A stretch of DNA of 64,000 nucleotides from Branchiostoma floridae (taxonomy: Eukaryota; Chordata; Leptocardii; Amphioxiformes; Branchiostomatidae). The notes below the pieces were generated by a model. It searched no databases and was not told where the DNA came from. It saw nothing but the letters and a program-made list of their open reading frames with translations. Of this stretch, positions 46,185 through 59,776 are shown one piece after another. Location of the stretch: positions 22,466,063 through 22,530,062 of the forward strand of contig NC_049983.1 in the NCBI RefSeq assembly GCF_000003815.2, read 5' to 3'. Each line of letters opens with the position of its first letter. Within the stretch, counting starts at the first letter, position 1. A program made the translations under genes and the position numbers.

Positions 46185-46304
46185 GACGTCACGTGATCTA
46201 CTATATACACGGCGCTAGCGCTGTCAAATGGTAGCGGTCTGCTAAGCTGACGACCGGCCCGGCGTCTCGGATTGTTTTCTGCAATTTGCAACCGTTTTCA
46301 GAAG
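46185..46304 (+). promoter_or_regulatory. Putative promoter and first-exon donor
   Basis: GACGTCACGTGA (46185-46196) combines CRE-like and E-box words in a CpG-rich patch. TTTTCAGAAG followed by GTGAGT at 46305 forms a strong donor, as for a non-coding first exon. The downstream gene is not identified. Confidence 0.3.
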
Positions 46305-46443
46305 GTGAGTCTAATTTTTCTCAATGCTGTCCGCTAGATGGTAATATCGGAAGCAAAGCCCGGTGCTGTACAACGTCCGGACGGCTTCCGATAGTGCGGA
46401 AAAATGTGGTGCAGCGCGTCGAGCGCCGCTTCAAGTTTCCATC

Positions 46444-46632
46444 ATGGAGGAGGAGGAGGGTGTGTGTGGTGTCGATTTCCCTCTGCGGCTCTCACAAATT
46501 TGTCGCCGAGATGGACTCTTCGATAAAGAAATATACGAAAACACCAGTTCTCCCGATAGATGTGTGTACATGGTTAGATTTTGTCTGCCAGAGAAAACGC
46601 CGTGTTGTCTTGTTTTGTTTTCCAAGAGCTAA
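46444..46632 (+). CDS. Possible small ORF, unrecognised
   Basis: 62 codons starting MEEEEGVCGVDFPLRLSQIC. It lies shortly after the putative first exon. The overlapping frame (46286-46714) is open too, so the coding frame is uncertain. No family recognised. Confidence 0.2.
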   Translation: MEEEEGVCGVDFPLRLSQICRRDGLFDKEIYENTSSPDRCVYMVRFCLPEKTPCCLVLFSKS

Positions 46633-46714
46633 CGGTCCGAGCTTTTGTGAGGGAAATGTCGCCGGACAGACGACAAATTTGTGTCCCCAGGACCGAAATC
46701 CCTGGGGCAAATGA

Positions 46715-47550
46715 CTCCGTGATGGGTGTTTTACCGTTGTGATACCGAAAACATTTCGTACATTCGTTTTATAACTAGTTTTGTTCGTTTTTTTCTGATT
46801 CCTGGTGATCTAGTTTTCCAGTAAATTCAAATCTGGAAATGTGGGCGGGCGTGTGTAGTGTCGGAATGACGGCATGTGCGGTACAGATATACGGTACAGT
46901 ATAGGGAGGTGGGGCCCCGTGTAAAATTGAACACAACAGCTGCGGTGGGAAACAACTGGGCTAAACGGCGTGCTTCAGTTCCGCATAGACGATGCCATTG
47001 TGATATCTTGCATGGGCCTATTGTAGCTGCTCTTACATGACCCCAAACATTTTTATCACCAAATCGGAATAAGAGGAATATATTGTATCCAGTAGCATGT
47101 GCATGCATGCTGCCGTAATATATTATGTATGCTATGCATTTCTGTGTGTGTAAAGGTCAAGAGAACAAGGCAGAAGGGATGTTTTGAGTTTTACATCAGA
47201 GATTTGATTGCACTCTTGGATGTGGTTGCCACGGTAACGGTGTCATCGCGACTATCTTTTCCTGCACTTTCCTGATACATTTTGAATCCTGTCCTATAGT
47301 CATGATTTATTGTGCCCTGGAGCTATTTTTAGTAGGGCGCTGGGGTTGGCCATTGTCAAGGGACCGGGGAATAGATTTTGCATGACGTACTGCACATGTG
47401 TGCGTGGGCAATATTCATGTTCAAAACTCCATTAGTGGATGTTGAACCAATATTAGGATGCCGATCAATATCACATATGTAATTGTTGTGTCTGGTGTCT
47501 TGCTGTGGTGATGTGATGCGTCATTTGTATGATTGATTGTTTTTGTGAAC
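46715..47550. other. Non-coding stretch, nothing recognised
   Basis: No exon or repeat could be supported. Confidence 0.45.
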
Positions 47551-47554
47551 TTAA

Positions 47555-48526
47555 CCCTCAAGCACCCGACCTTTTTTTGCGACTAAAATGACCGAGTGGG
47601 GTCCTAACGGACCCCAAAATGTTTTGTTCATAAAATCTCAGTTCCAATTCCTATCGGTGATCATTGTACATACATTGCTTCGTCAATATAAGAGGAATAG
47701 TTTGACATGTTAAGGTGTTGCTAATTCCACCTCATTATCATAATTTATGCAAAAGATCAGAAGGACCATCTTTTGCACTAAACCTATTCTGACCAGAGAG
47801 GGGAATTTTGAGGCCCTCAGTAACCTTTATGTCGCATAACTCATGAACGGCTAGTGCTAAAGCTACGAAACTTGGTTATATATCACAAAATATTGTTAGC
47901 AAAATTTTTTTGTCAATAAAGTAAATTTATCATTATTTGGGGTTGCCATGGCAACCGAATTATGACAGGCATATTTTGGTCAAAATTTGCCAATTTCGAT
48001 TTAAACAAGGTTTTCTTGGTAAACAATGCTTGTTTTCTAACAACAATAAAATTCTATGAAATTCAATGCTATTTTCATGATTCAAAATTTATAATTTATG
48101 CTAATTTCATGACGTCATTAGTCAAAATCCAAGATGGCCGCCCTTATTAGCTTAATGACGTCATAATGTCGTCATATTATATGATGATGACACACAAGTT
48201 TTCATGAGGATTTAGTTTTACATGTTTATTATGCTCTGAAAGTTTGGTGGTGATACGATAAATAGTTAGAAAGTTAGACTCAAAAGTTTGTTTCAAAACC
48301 TGCACTTTTTGGCTGGGGTCCGTTTGGACCCCAGACGGACTGATCACGGACTTTCTTTATAGCTTCCACAGTATTGTACCAATCTTCATAAAAACTTAGG
48401 AGAAGGTATAGAAGATGTTGGCTGACAAAGTCACAGAAGGAATTTTTCTTCAGATTAAAAATGTTCAAATGGCACTGCAAAATGTACGCCTGGGGTCCAA
48501 ACGGACCCCACTCGGGTGTTTGAGGG
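47555..48526. mobile_element. piggyBac-type non-autonomous element (TTAA)
   Basis: 972 bp bounded by TTAA on both sides (47551-47554, 48527-48530). The left terminus CCCTCAAGCACCCGA and the right terminus TCGGGTGTTTGAGGG are inverted with one mismatch. Just inside each end, and once more at 48314-48337, a hairpin TGGGGTCC-loop-GGACCCCA occurs. The interior is AT-rich and non-coding, including ATGACGTCAT words. TTAA sites and CCC-starting termini fit piggyBac; Kolobok-type is an alternative. Confidence 0.75.
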
Positions 48527-48530
48527 TTAA

Positions 48531-51056
48531 TGACACTTTTTGTGGTGTTTGGCTGATGTAATATTCAGTATGACATTTGACACTTTTACTTGTTTTACTT
48601 GTCAAACAACATTATGAATTTTGTGCTGGAATATTATTAATATTAGAATGCACTATGGTTCACTTTTACCAATAGATGGTCTGTTTTATGGACGTTTGAA
48701 TATACAATACAGTAGTGCCTACTAGATTTATGTAGTATAAGCATTGTAGTATAAAACTTCACAGATCCTTTGCAGTCTTGTCTTGTTGCTGTGTTCCCCC
48801 AACTGTAAGATCAGTGTGAAGAAAGTATACAGCAGTGGACAGTCCACTTATTGTATCATTCGCAAGACTATACAATACAGGTACGCACTACCGGAAACAA
48901 GTTTGCGCTCTGCGCCGCGCCACAGCGCACAAATTGAATTACCAGTCCAGTCTATGGAGGATGTTTTTCTTGGCCTCCCTCCAGCTCCGTTAGGGAGATT
49001 CCACCCATTGAAGTCCAGAGTACTAGCAGGACAGCAGTCAGAGAGGGGATGAGATATTGAGATATTGGCAGGGAATAACCAAATTAAAGTCCCCAGGGAC
49101 TGAGTCTTTGCTATGGTGCCAATCCTATAAAGAGATCTGCAGTGTGTCATGCTGTCCGCATTGCACCTATTTTACCGGATTTATCAAAGTTGGGTATCAG
49201 TCAAATTAGTTTTTTCTCTGCCTTACTTGAAGTTGGCCTTATCTCTACCAATGATGTCAGTAATACTAATACTATAAATGCTGTCAACTGTAACAAACTT
49301 GCTTAGGTTAGAGTATCAGTTGGATTTATCAAAGTTGGATGCCAGTCAGATGAGTGTATTACACTGTAGTTGTACTTACTGTAGTTTAGTACTTACATGT
49401 AGGTAAGTTTTACAAATCTGGCTAATGCTTTTTCAAGTCACAGAAGGACAGTTTATTGTTACAATCCGCTCAGGCCAATCTTTGCTATGATACCGGTACT
49501 TTGTGGTCTGCCGTCTTCTGCACAGTACATAATGCTTTACAAGGATTTATCTGTGTAAGTTGGGTGTTAAAAAAAAAAAAAAAATGTCCAAGCTTTGATT
49601 CTAAACCTTGAAGACACAGATGGACACTTCGTTTTGTCTACCCTCCTCTCCAAATTTCTTCTATAACACCAAAGCTCTGCTTTGTGGGTTACCAACTGAG
49701 TTTGTCTTCAGTGTATTTATTTTCCGTTTCAGCTGTGAGAGACATCCAGCTAGGTCTGTCCAACTAGTCAATGGCCATTTCAAAGAACTAGTTTTAGGGA
49801 CAGTATCAATCATTGCACAAATTGAAATGCAATGAAAAAATTTCTGTAGCTTCACTATCATCATGGGTTATACTATACTCGTATACTGTTACACCAATTG
49901 GATAGAAGATAGTACCATTGATAATGATGATATCTCCCTATGTTTGTGCCTCATGGCAAACAAACAACTGCAGAAATCTTGGAAATGCATCTTGCATTCG
50001 TAGACTGGCGGTTTGTTTTGAACTGTTTGCCGGAGGTGTTTACCAGTGGAGCCTGTGTTGATAAACCAGGGAGTAAATATTTTGGCAACCATTTTTGCCA
50101 CCCATGTATGAGACAGAGAGCATGGATTCGCATGAGTGTTCCTTTTGACTCCCTACATGTTGGGTAAACTGTGCTAGCAGGCCTGCAGGCATTGTGGCTC
50201 GCCCCTTCTTGGGTCAGTGCAGGTGTTTTTAAACCCAACTGTCCATACTCAGGCTTTCATGGGTATTTAAAGTAACTCAGGCGGAATTGCAACATTTTGT
50301 TACAATGTCGTTACAGAAACTGTAACAGTTTGTCACAATGTAATGTTTGCAAAAAGGTAACTATTTGAAGTAAACTTTTGTCCAAAGCAGTCAATTTCTA
50401 CCAGACTCCATAAGTGGCTGAAAAGGAAGGGTGAATGTCAAATGCCAGTCAAGGAATAAAGGTCTTCATGTCCCTTCTCTACGATGTAAAGGCAGCCTAT
50501 TTTGATTTCCATTAGTTCGAAGGGAAAGTCATTTTATTCACGTAATTCTCAGCGATGTGACCAAATTTTTGGTGATTGCAGGTAATTGCCTTCCTTCATT
50601 TTTGTATTTCTGAATTCAGCATGTCATTGGGACACAGACCCTTAAGAATGCCTACCAGGTAGTTTCTTATTTTTGAAGAAGTTGTTGGTTTGTCTGATTG
50701 GCTGATAGCCATGGGGAAACTTTACATCTTTCCACCAAACATCTGCTTGGAGATGAACAGTTTGTCATTGTCACTCGGATCTTTCTCTGGCGATATATTT
50801 CCACCCTATTTGGGAAAGTTCTGCCGTTTTTCCAGCCACAAAAGGACTGCTGTGGAGGCATACTACAGTCTTATGCAGGCATTTGGTGTTTGGAATGTCA
50901 ACACGATTCCAGGAGCCCCCTTTTGCTTACACAGCCTGTTGGCCATGTGGATTTGCATGGAGTGACATTGACGTACACTGCACATCTGTTTAAATCTAGC
51001 TGGAGACAAGGCACTGAGGTATTCATGTAACGTTTGTTTACCTGTATCTGTTGTTT
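48531..51056. other. Non-coding stretch, nothing firm
   Basis: Contains one inverted AACATCTGCTTGGAGAT word (about 50738) of the MITE family at 16995. Short frames here (for example 48848-49150 and 49951-50238, minus) have no recognisable domain. Confidence 0.4.
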
Positions 51057-51275
51057 AGGGGTATCAAGTCGACGAACAATGGTTTCAAATAGCATTACAA
51101 TAAAGCAATAAGATATTGCAGCACAATATCAATGCTATAAAGTTGGAATTAAGATATTGTAGTTTGAAAAAAAGAACGGTGACCATCCATTGACTTGATA
51201 TCCCTAAAAACATTGTTTTTAAGAACAACTTACTGATATAGGTTGGCCTGCAGATAAAGGTGAACTAGCATAACT
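51057..51275. mobile_element. MITE related to the gene B intron element
   Basis: GGGGTATCAAGTCGACG pairs with inverted TTGACTTGATATCCC at about 51191-51205. The region ends GATAAAGGTGAAC, the terminal word of the MITE at 24573-24774. It is a degraded or rearranged family member. Confidence 0.5.
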
Positions 51276-52455
51276 TGTAGAGTGAATTTAAGTCTCACTG
51301 ACAACCCACACTAGTACTGACCAGGTCTGTGTGGGTATATATCACTGTATCAGTCACACTGAATGTCCTTCCATCTGTTTGTCCAGTCTTGTTTTAAATG
51401 TGGGAGGATCCTTTCTTTCCTTGGCCAACATAAGTATTTAGCTTGGGTTGTCTTGAAATGTGGATGCATACTTGAAAGGGCAAACTCTTCACCCCTTTTC
51501 TGACATTCTGGACCTAAGTCTGTGCTCTGCTTCAATGTATACATTGGCATTCCAAACTTCATGTTGTGGATGATAGCACTGGGAATTTCAAATGATGACA
51601 TTCCATATTTGTTTTCAAGAGATTCACTGTAACATTATTGTTAATTTTGCAGAAGATTGAAAAATAAAGGTCTCATATGCATTATGCTTCTTATCCAAAC
51701 TCTATCTGTGCTATTCTATGCTATGCTATGCTGATTGGGAATAGTTTACTGACACTTTTTATTAGGGTTGATTTTCCTGAATCTTTTGAAGGAACAACAT
51801 TTTGCGGAAGCTGTATTGAAAAATGAACATTCCGAATAACAGCAATACCACAATGTTTTGGCAAAACAAAATTACTGTCTTTGTTCAGGATGGAATGCCA
51901 CTCTTCATTCCTAGCTATTGGTCGATTGTTATTTCAGCCACATCCTTGTTGATCATTTTTCCATTGGGTGATTTGTCCAGCCTTGAGTGATCCATTCTCC
52001 CTCAGATGGAGGACAGATTACCAGGGGCTGGCATGTTTAGAAAACTGGAAACACATGCAGCAGGACCGATCGGTTTGTGTGAGGTAACAGACTGTTACAG
52101 ACATCAACATCCTCCTTAAAGTGTATAAGACACCCCAGTGCATCATTATGGGACTAAATCAAACAAAGGTATCACTATACAATCGATATACACATAATTG
52201 AGAGGTAAACACTGTTCGCCTGTTAAAAACGAAATTTGATCTTCGCGTCACGAGGCTACCGATAGATAGAACGACGCGCCTCTGGGCGCGCCTCAACCGG
52301 GAATGACGTAAGCAGTAGAAGAACGCGGGGGATTCGAGGGATTCCCCGGCGCCATTTTGATTGTTAGTAAACACTGTCCTCAGGAAGACTCCGGCTATTT
52401 CTGAGGGATTTAGTTTGTCCAAGGACGTTATATATAACGCCCTTGGTTTGTCAAC

Positions 52456-55400
52456 ATGCCTACACGGTGTGTCGCAGCGTATTGTTCGAACTACACGTCC
52501 TCTTCGATAAGTCTTCACAAGTTTCCAAACGACGAGAAAGTTCGCGAGAAGTGGGTGCAGAACGTACGGCGGACAAGAGGCCCTGATCGGGAGGGGAGGG
52601 AATGGACGCCGAGCCCGACCTCTCGGCTGTGTTCCGACCATTTTACAGAGGACTGTTTCGACCCTGCCCAGGATTTGAAGAGATCGTTTGGGTTCAATGC
52701 GAAGCACCGTAGGGAGGTGCTGCCCGGTAAAATTCCAACCATCTTTCCCCGAGGCCCGGCCGAGCCGAAGCGTAGGGAATCACAGGCTGTAGCCAAAAGG
52801 CGTCACCAGGAGGTAAATATGATATTTTGAGTTGTCTTCTGTTTTATCTCGTTGGGATATAACATTAACAGGGCAGCATTTACAGGGGTTATAGTTTCGG
52901 AAATTTTCGTTTGTTTGTTCGTTTGTTTCTTCTTGGTAGTTTAAACAAGAAATCTTTTTAAAAAATGCTGTGCCTTGCCGCGTGGTAGGAATATCGTCAG
53001 GAAAAGGTAGGTCGGCAAATTGTAGAAGGCCGCGGTTACAGAAAGAAGTTGTCGTGTTTATTTTCATCAGCAGTGAATGTATTTTTTGTAAGAAATTATG
53101 ACTTATGAATTATATCTTTTGTCAAATAAATATTATTTGGTCAACAAGGCATGGTATTTGGAAAAAAAATTTATGTACAAAACTCATGAACATAAACATC
53201 ACATAACAGAGGTAACACTTGCCAGTAGCCAAGATAATGTCATACAACAAAACACAATATATGCTGTATTTATAAATAGTAGTCATCAGCTGCTTATATT
53301 CTATGGTTATAACATGTACTACATTTCTGTGAGCAGAGGCTATAAAGTACTAGAATAATAGGAAAGTTGTATTTATTCAGGGCATGTAAGTGTATAGTAA
53401 ATAATGAAAGGCTATCTTTTTATTGTTATTAGATACTCCGAGAATGTCTATCTGCTGAGCCTGTAGAAGAGGGAGGATCTGATCATGACATCTGTGCTAC
53501 TGCGGTGTCAACTGCCAGTGGTCCACCTGTTGATGATGATGATGATGGTCCACCTGTTGATGTAAGTATTGACAATAGATCTGTATGTAAGTTTGGTAGA
53601 GCAGATTTATTTCTTAAAATCACATGAATCGAGATAGTGTCATGGCAGCCAGTCATTCTGTTTGCTTTGTGAATGTGACATGTTTTGAATTTTTTTTTCA
53701 TTTTCCATCTTTTTGCTACTGTAGTAAAATATTGGTTGTATGATATAATATAATAAGGTATTGTATATATATTTTGCATTCTTTTATGTATAGGTGACTC
53801 CAACAGAAAACCAGGGGATACAAGTCCAGCCAGACATGAAATCACGGGCTGTGCAGGCCAGACTGCGAGTGGGGACTTGTAAAGGTATTTTATCCTCATT
53901 ATCAGCTTTCAGCTCCCCACTTGCATTTTAAAGTTTTCTTGTATCCACAAAAATGTCATTGGACCACTTCCTTTCATTATGTATATATATCAATAAGGAT
54001 TATCATTCCTTACAAAGAGTTACAGTATTGATGTATAATATATCTGCAGTAAAATGTAGCCCAAAACAAGTATTTTAGACAAACATTTTTTTCTCAGATG
54101 CTATACACAGAAGTTATATGTACAAACCTGCATTGTTACACAGGGCATCTTTCACTCTGGGATGTTTTTTGCTATATTGTATTAACACAGGTGTGCAGAT
54201 CAAGCCTACTGTTACAACTATTGGCATACAGAACAAGCCTTCAGTGAAGACCATCTCCACCCAGACACAGATCACATACAACAACCGGTTGCAGGAGTTA
54301 GATGCCATGTCTGAAGTTTCAGAGCCGGTGGAGGATGCAGCGTACGAGAACGATCCAGACTACGAGCCTATGGAGATATCGGATGATGAGGAGGACCCAC
54401 CCGAGGAGGTGCCAATCCCCGAGGCCACGTCAGATACCCTGCCGGACACACGCATCTTCATGGTGTTCTGGACATGTTTGGTGCAGCTGTTCTCCACGTG
54501 GTGTTGCTGTCCAGCGTGTCCCTCTAGGAAGCTGATTTGGCACTGCAAGGAAGTCGGGACTCACCTGCTGGTGACATTCCTGTGCAGAGATTGCAGCTAT
54601 GAAGATACATGGAGGAGCCAGCCTTCCTATGGCAGGACTGCCGCGGGGAACATTTTGCTGTCATCTGCTATACTGTTCGCTGGAGCCAGTGTGACCAAGG
54701 TGCTTAGAGTCTTGTCACACATGGGCGTGGCCGTTATGTCAACCCGGTCATTCTTCCGCCATCAAGAAAACATCCTGTTCAGGGCCATCCGTACGCTGTG
54801 GAGGGAGCGGCAGTTCTGGATGCTGACAGTCCTGCAAGCCGAGCAAGAGCCCATTGTTTGTGGTGGGGATGGCCGCGCGGATAGCCCAGGACACTCTGCG
54901 AAATATGGAACTTATACAATGATGGAGCTGAAGCAGACAGCTGTGATAGACGTGCAGCTAGTGCAGGTAAATTGTACTCTAACACTGTCTCTTACTTGTA
55001 AAAAGTAAACCATCTGTCATGCTGTTTCATAAGGAACACTAACGCTTGATCCAAAGATAATCTGTGTCTATATGATATCAATATTTGAGGTGACAACTCA
55101 TCATGTATATTAACTTGTAAAGAAATGTTCCAGTGTTATCATGCCCCCCTCCCTTCTTCAGTTGTATATTGTGCTGTAGTGGGTTTCAATTGCCATCTTC
55201 CATGTTACAGTAGTCAACATCACAAGCAATATGTGTTACAGAGCAACGAGGTAGACAGCTCCAACGCCATGGAAAAGGAAGGTCTTCAGCGCTCCCTGCA
55301 AAAAATCCAGGAGTATGCAGAAATAGGCACATTGGTCACTGATCGACATGCAGGAATAAACAAGATGATCCGTGAGCAGCATCCCAACATCCAGCACCTC

Positions 55401-58185
55401 TTTGATGTCTGGCATGTTGCCAAAAGTAAGCCTAACCTATTCATACATATTTACTGCTTTACTACTATATTTAGGAGAGGATATTTCTTTATACACCAAT
55501 TATGATTTAACAGCTTTCCTCGATTTAAAAGAGTTTTTGTTTTGTTTTTCCCCTTTCTTTTAAGTCAGTTTAAGTATTCAAGTGAAACTCCTGGTTCTCG
55601 TGTTATATTAAAGTAATATATGATAAAAATTGAAGAAAAAAAATCATTTTGCACGTCGATGAAGATTAGACATCTAGGCAATAAGATACGCCAAAAAGCA
55701 ATTACTCAAGCAACTGGATTTGATTTTGGAAACGGTCAGACGTTTCAAACAAGATCCGTTGTTTTTTGTCAGTGACACGTTTCATTTACACTTGTTTATT
55801 CAGGCATCAAGAAGAAGCTGAAGAAGCTGAGTAAGACGAAAGGCTGTGAAGACCTCAAGGTATGGATTGCCAGTATCATCAACCACCTTTATTGGGCTGT
55901 GACGTCTACACCTCCTGGCAACGGTGACCTCATTGTCGAGAAGTGGAAGTCTGTGCTTCAGCACATTCACAATCGGCACAGGGGCTTTGGCGGGCTGTTC
56001 CCAAGGTGCGCACACGGGCGACTGAGGGGAAGAGAACGGCGCAAGCCATGGCTCTCTTTTCGTAAGTATAAACTATTTTTATAGTACCCTGTAGTTATAG
56101 TATTTAGCTAAGGTTTATGAGATATAGTTTTGTGTTTGCTTTATTCATTTGCAGGAACTAAGTACACAGGCACATGTTTTCCAGATACGAAGGTCTCTGT
56201 GGAACTGGAGAAGATCGTCTGCAACAAGCAACTATGCAAGGCCTTGAAACGCCTTTCGCCATCCTACCAGACGTCATATCTCGAGGCCTTCCATAGTCTC
56301 ATTCTACATTTTGCGCCCAAAATGTACCACTACTCGTACCAAGGGATGGAGAACAGGTAATCGAACCGTAATCTTCTTAAAGATATAAAAGTTCCCCTGT
56401 TTATAAGCAAGTTTTTATGTGAAATAAGCAGCGGTCAATTTAATGCGAATAATTTTCCCAATAATTCTTACTGTTCTTGTTTCTGGGCCAAATGCAGTAA
56501 TACTTAGTATTTACATGTGGGTAGCTTTATTGTAGAATGATTACACTGTTTGTGGTCTCATTTCAGGGTAATCCTGGCGGCATTACATTTCAACGAGAAC
56601 GCGCACAGGGCGCAGGCACGGACCAGGGATGGAGACGGCATCTTCAGCATCCACTTCCCCAAGTACAAGCAGGGCGGGCACATTGTTAGGAGAGTGCTAG
56701 AGCAACCAACTTTTGGTAAACTATTCAATCTTTTTGCATGCTTCTACGTTTTGACAGTTCATCAGTTTAACAGTTTTTTTAAAATAATCTATATTCATTT
56801 TTCAAAATCAATAGCTGCACATACTGGAATGTACATAGGATTCATAGATTATCAAGTACACTGACAGCCTTAAACACTTAAATCATATGACTTAGATATG
56901 CAGATGGATGTCAAAAATAAAATACCAGTCATTCAAAAATAGTAATTAAGAACAAATTGTGTGTGGGCTTCACTAATACAGGCATAATAAGTCAGTTCAA
57001 CAGTTTGTTTAATTGCTCATTCACGGTTTTCCATGAACCCGGTGTAGTTAGGAGAGGAAAATGCCCTCCTAATGGTAGACACAACACACGCTGGCAGAGG
57101 GACTCTGATCTCCTTGCCCAAGTGCCCGTAGCACCACCGGACAAACTGCCTGTATGCTGTGTATCTCTTCCACCTGAAACAGGAGACAAGCATTTGTAAT
57201 GATACAGGCAATAATCAGAACTCCATTGTTTAACTTTAAGAATATTAGAACCAAAACACACATCTCTCTTACTGGTGCAGAAAACGATATTTTCAATATA
57301 TTGCTCTCATGTTCAACTCATATATCCGTCTACGTAGGTCAGTTTCTTCATAATGTATTCCAAATGCGAGACCAGATTACTCCTACATAACTGTACTGTT
57401 ATCGATAGTGTTTTGCTATTGTTTTGTATGTAGCCTCTTAGTACTATTGTCTGTATAGCTATTAGTTGTTATTGTTTGCCATACATTGTACCCTGTGCGA
57501 TTGTTGAGCAATAAACTCATTCATATTCATATTCATATTGCAGGGAGGGGAAATGCATATAAAAGTGACGATTGAATTTTGGACAAGTGGAAAATTGGTT
57601 CGAGCAAGTAATTTTTTTTTTATATAGTTGCCTGATTAGCAATAGGACTGGTGAATTTTAGAAAACTTGTCCAATCTTGTGTTCTTAGTCATATTTACAA
57701 ATAAATTGAGAATATTTCCTGCCCCAAACTACTTTATACTTACTCATTTCCAAGATTCTCTCCATATTGGTCCTGGTAGTTGATGTGTGCCACCTCCAGA
57801 CCATATTCATTCAAGCACACGGGCTCAAAGCCGGGGTGCTGAACGATACACTGCAGGCCGTCTCTTTTTTCAGACACTCTGTCTTGCTCATGACAGCAAA
57901 TGCTCTCAGTGAGTGTAGGCATCACTTCACAGAGTCCGCAAGTACACCTAGTAGTAAATATGCAACATAACGTTAATTGATTTCATTTAAACTTGGTCTT
58001 TATCAGGTTACGTCATGGAGCTGGTGGGTCTGGTGAAGCGTATGTGTGGTGGAGAGGACTTCGATGGTGACGTCCTGGAACAACAGATTCCAGAGCCGCT
58101 CAGCGCTGCCTGTGACAGGCCAAACAAGGCAGACGCAGTCAGGAGACACACAACACGTTTTGCTGCAAACAATTTGCAGTACTAG
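52456..58185 (+). CDS. THAP-domain transposase (Kolobok-like)
   Basis: Nine exons: 52456-52812, 53433-53561, 53794-53884, 54191-54966, 55242-55425, 55804-56061, 56155-56356, 56567-56715, 58007-58185. All have GT-AG borders and matching phases; total 774 aa plus stop. Exon 1 is a THAP zinc finger (C2CH): CVAAYC, FPNDEKVREKWV, LCSDHF and the closing IPTIF. An acidic linker follows. The catalytic part includes a CxxC pair (CCCPAC), AAGNILLSSAILFAGAS, GDGRADSPGHSAKYG (first candidate Asp), VTDRHAGINKMI (second Asp), FDVWHVAKS, YLEAFHSLILHFAPK (candidate Glu) and AALHFNENAHRAQA. These match, from memory, a widespread metazoan THAP protein family. THAP binds the element ends; the core cuts and inserts at TTAA. 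Assigning the catalytic residues is inference. Confidence 0.85.
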
Positions 58186-59776
58186 TAGTGTTTCATCGTA
58201 GCTTAGGATGACTGGCATGCAGAGAGTGCTAGATAGGTTTTTCCTTAAACAACCAAAAATGGCTGTCAGTATGTCTGTGTCAAAAATCATACTGGTTCAT
58301 TTTGTACTTAGCACAATATCAATGTGCTTCTTCACTGATTTTCACTGTACTTTTATATGTGTCGGCCGAGGATATTGATAAAGACACATGACATGTTTTG
58401 CTGCAAAGATGCAGTGATGTCTGGAACATTGAGATATGTTTACTAGATGACACCTGTCTGAAACCTTTTTTTCATTTTTTTTTCATGTTTCATCCTAGTT
58501 ATGGATGGCTGGCAGATGGTGTTAGGTTGCCTTTTCCTGGAACAACCAAAAATGGCTGTCACTATCTCTGTGTCAAAAGTGATACTAGTTCATTTTGTAC
58601 TTCTTGACGAATTACTAGCAATTGTTGGTATAGAAAAGGACTAGTGTCTATCTTGACCTCAAAACTTCTCACGTTTTAAATATTGTTGCAAGGTTTGACT
58701 ATTATAATATGTTTCACCTAAGGCTAAGCCAAGGATGACTGACTTGCACTAATAGCTTGATGATGAAGTTTTCTTACTAGCAGGCAGTGATTAATATTAG
58801 TAATAGCTAAGCTTGCAAAGAAATGCTATCTGGTCAGTATCTGTAATAAACACAAGCTGTTTTTGAGACCACACAAGTTGTATAAAATGATGGTATTGAA
58901 AAGTTGTTGTGCAACTACAGTCAAGAAACCTATGAAAACGTGGAAACACTGCTCATGTGATTTTTGGCAACTTATCTAATATGAAAAAAAAAAGAATATC
59001 ACCAAAACAAAATACCAAGTGAAAATCCTCGTCTCTTCAAAACATTACAACCTCTATGTTGGATTTGGATTACTCTTAGAGAACACATATTTGACGGTAT
59101 AAGACGTGACCTGATATGTAGCGGCGAAGTTTTGAGCCGAGGGCACCCGTACTATAGGGGAGATACGATCTCACACACACGGACGTAATCACGTAAAATT
59201 TGGACTTGAAGTAAGAAAATCGACGGCAAAGTAAACTATATTAGGTTTAATGTTATTTTTTCCATCGTTCACGCACACACTCCAATTGTTTGTTATGTTT
59301 CAAACGTAGAAGTCTGTCCACGAACAAATGAAACATAGCGCGGCGGCCAAGAAAACAATTTGGCCGCCATCTTTTTTTTCACGACACCATGACCTCTAAG
59401 AGTCTAACGTAAAAATATGCTCTCTCTACAGCCTACTTTTATGTTGTCTATTCTATGTCCATGCTAAAAAATAGAGATATAAACCACAGGAATAACATGA
59501 AAGCCGTTCTTACCATGATTCGACATTTTGTATGTCTCGCGGGATCCCTGCTTCAGCGCCCCCATGTTGAAAACCGGCAGCGCCAGCGCCAAGGTCTTCG
59601 TCACTGCCGGAGCTCGGCTCCTCCGCTGGCGGATCGTCCAGGTAGGGTTCGTACCTATACGGCTCAACAGTGACAATGTCCGCTAGAAACTGATCATGAT
59701 CTGGACCGAAGGGTTCCTGAAACTCATCACTGGAGTCACTGGAGTCAGAGTGCTGAAATTTCTCTTCGTGATCCAT
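57017..59776 (-). CDS. P2X7 C-terminal-like (ballast) domain protein encoded in the transposon
   Basis: Three exons: 59776-59514, 57947-57744, 57173-57017. Junction phases agree (TG|G, GA|G); 207 aa. Exon 1 is acidic and disordered (SDSSDSSDEFQEP, then VEPYRYEPYLDDPP). Exons 2 and 3 encode a Cys/His-rich globular part: WCTCGLCEVMPTLTESICCH, CIVQHPGFEPVCLNEYGLEV, YTAYRQFVRWCYGHLGKEIR and LPACVVSTIRRAFSSPNYTG. This pattern is that of the zinc-binding cytoplasmic C-terminus of the P2X7 receptor, found alone in many invertebrate proteins annotated as P2X7-like. No channel or membrane segment is present. Exons 2 and 3 lie in intron 8 of the transposase gene. The role in transposition is unknown. 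Confidence 0.85.
57199..57540 (+). mobile_element. 5'-truncated LINE insertion inside the Kolobok-like element
   Basis: Reads ILLSCSTHISVYVGQFLHN and FQMRD, resembling the C-terminal end of a LINE ORF2. A short 3' UTR follows, ending GAGCAATAAACTCATTCATA and a (ATTCAT)n tail (about 57510-57538). It has inserted into an intron shared by both transposon genes without disturbing an exon. Confidence 0.55.

Noticed and set aside
46286-46714. 142-codon frame
   Set aside because: Crosses a strong GTGAGT donor at 46305 and competes with another open frame; neither has a recognisable domain.
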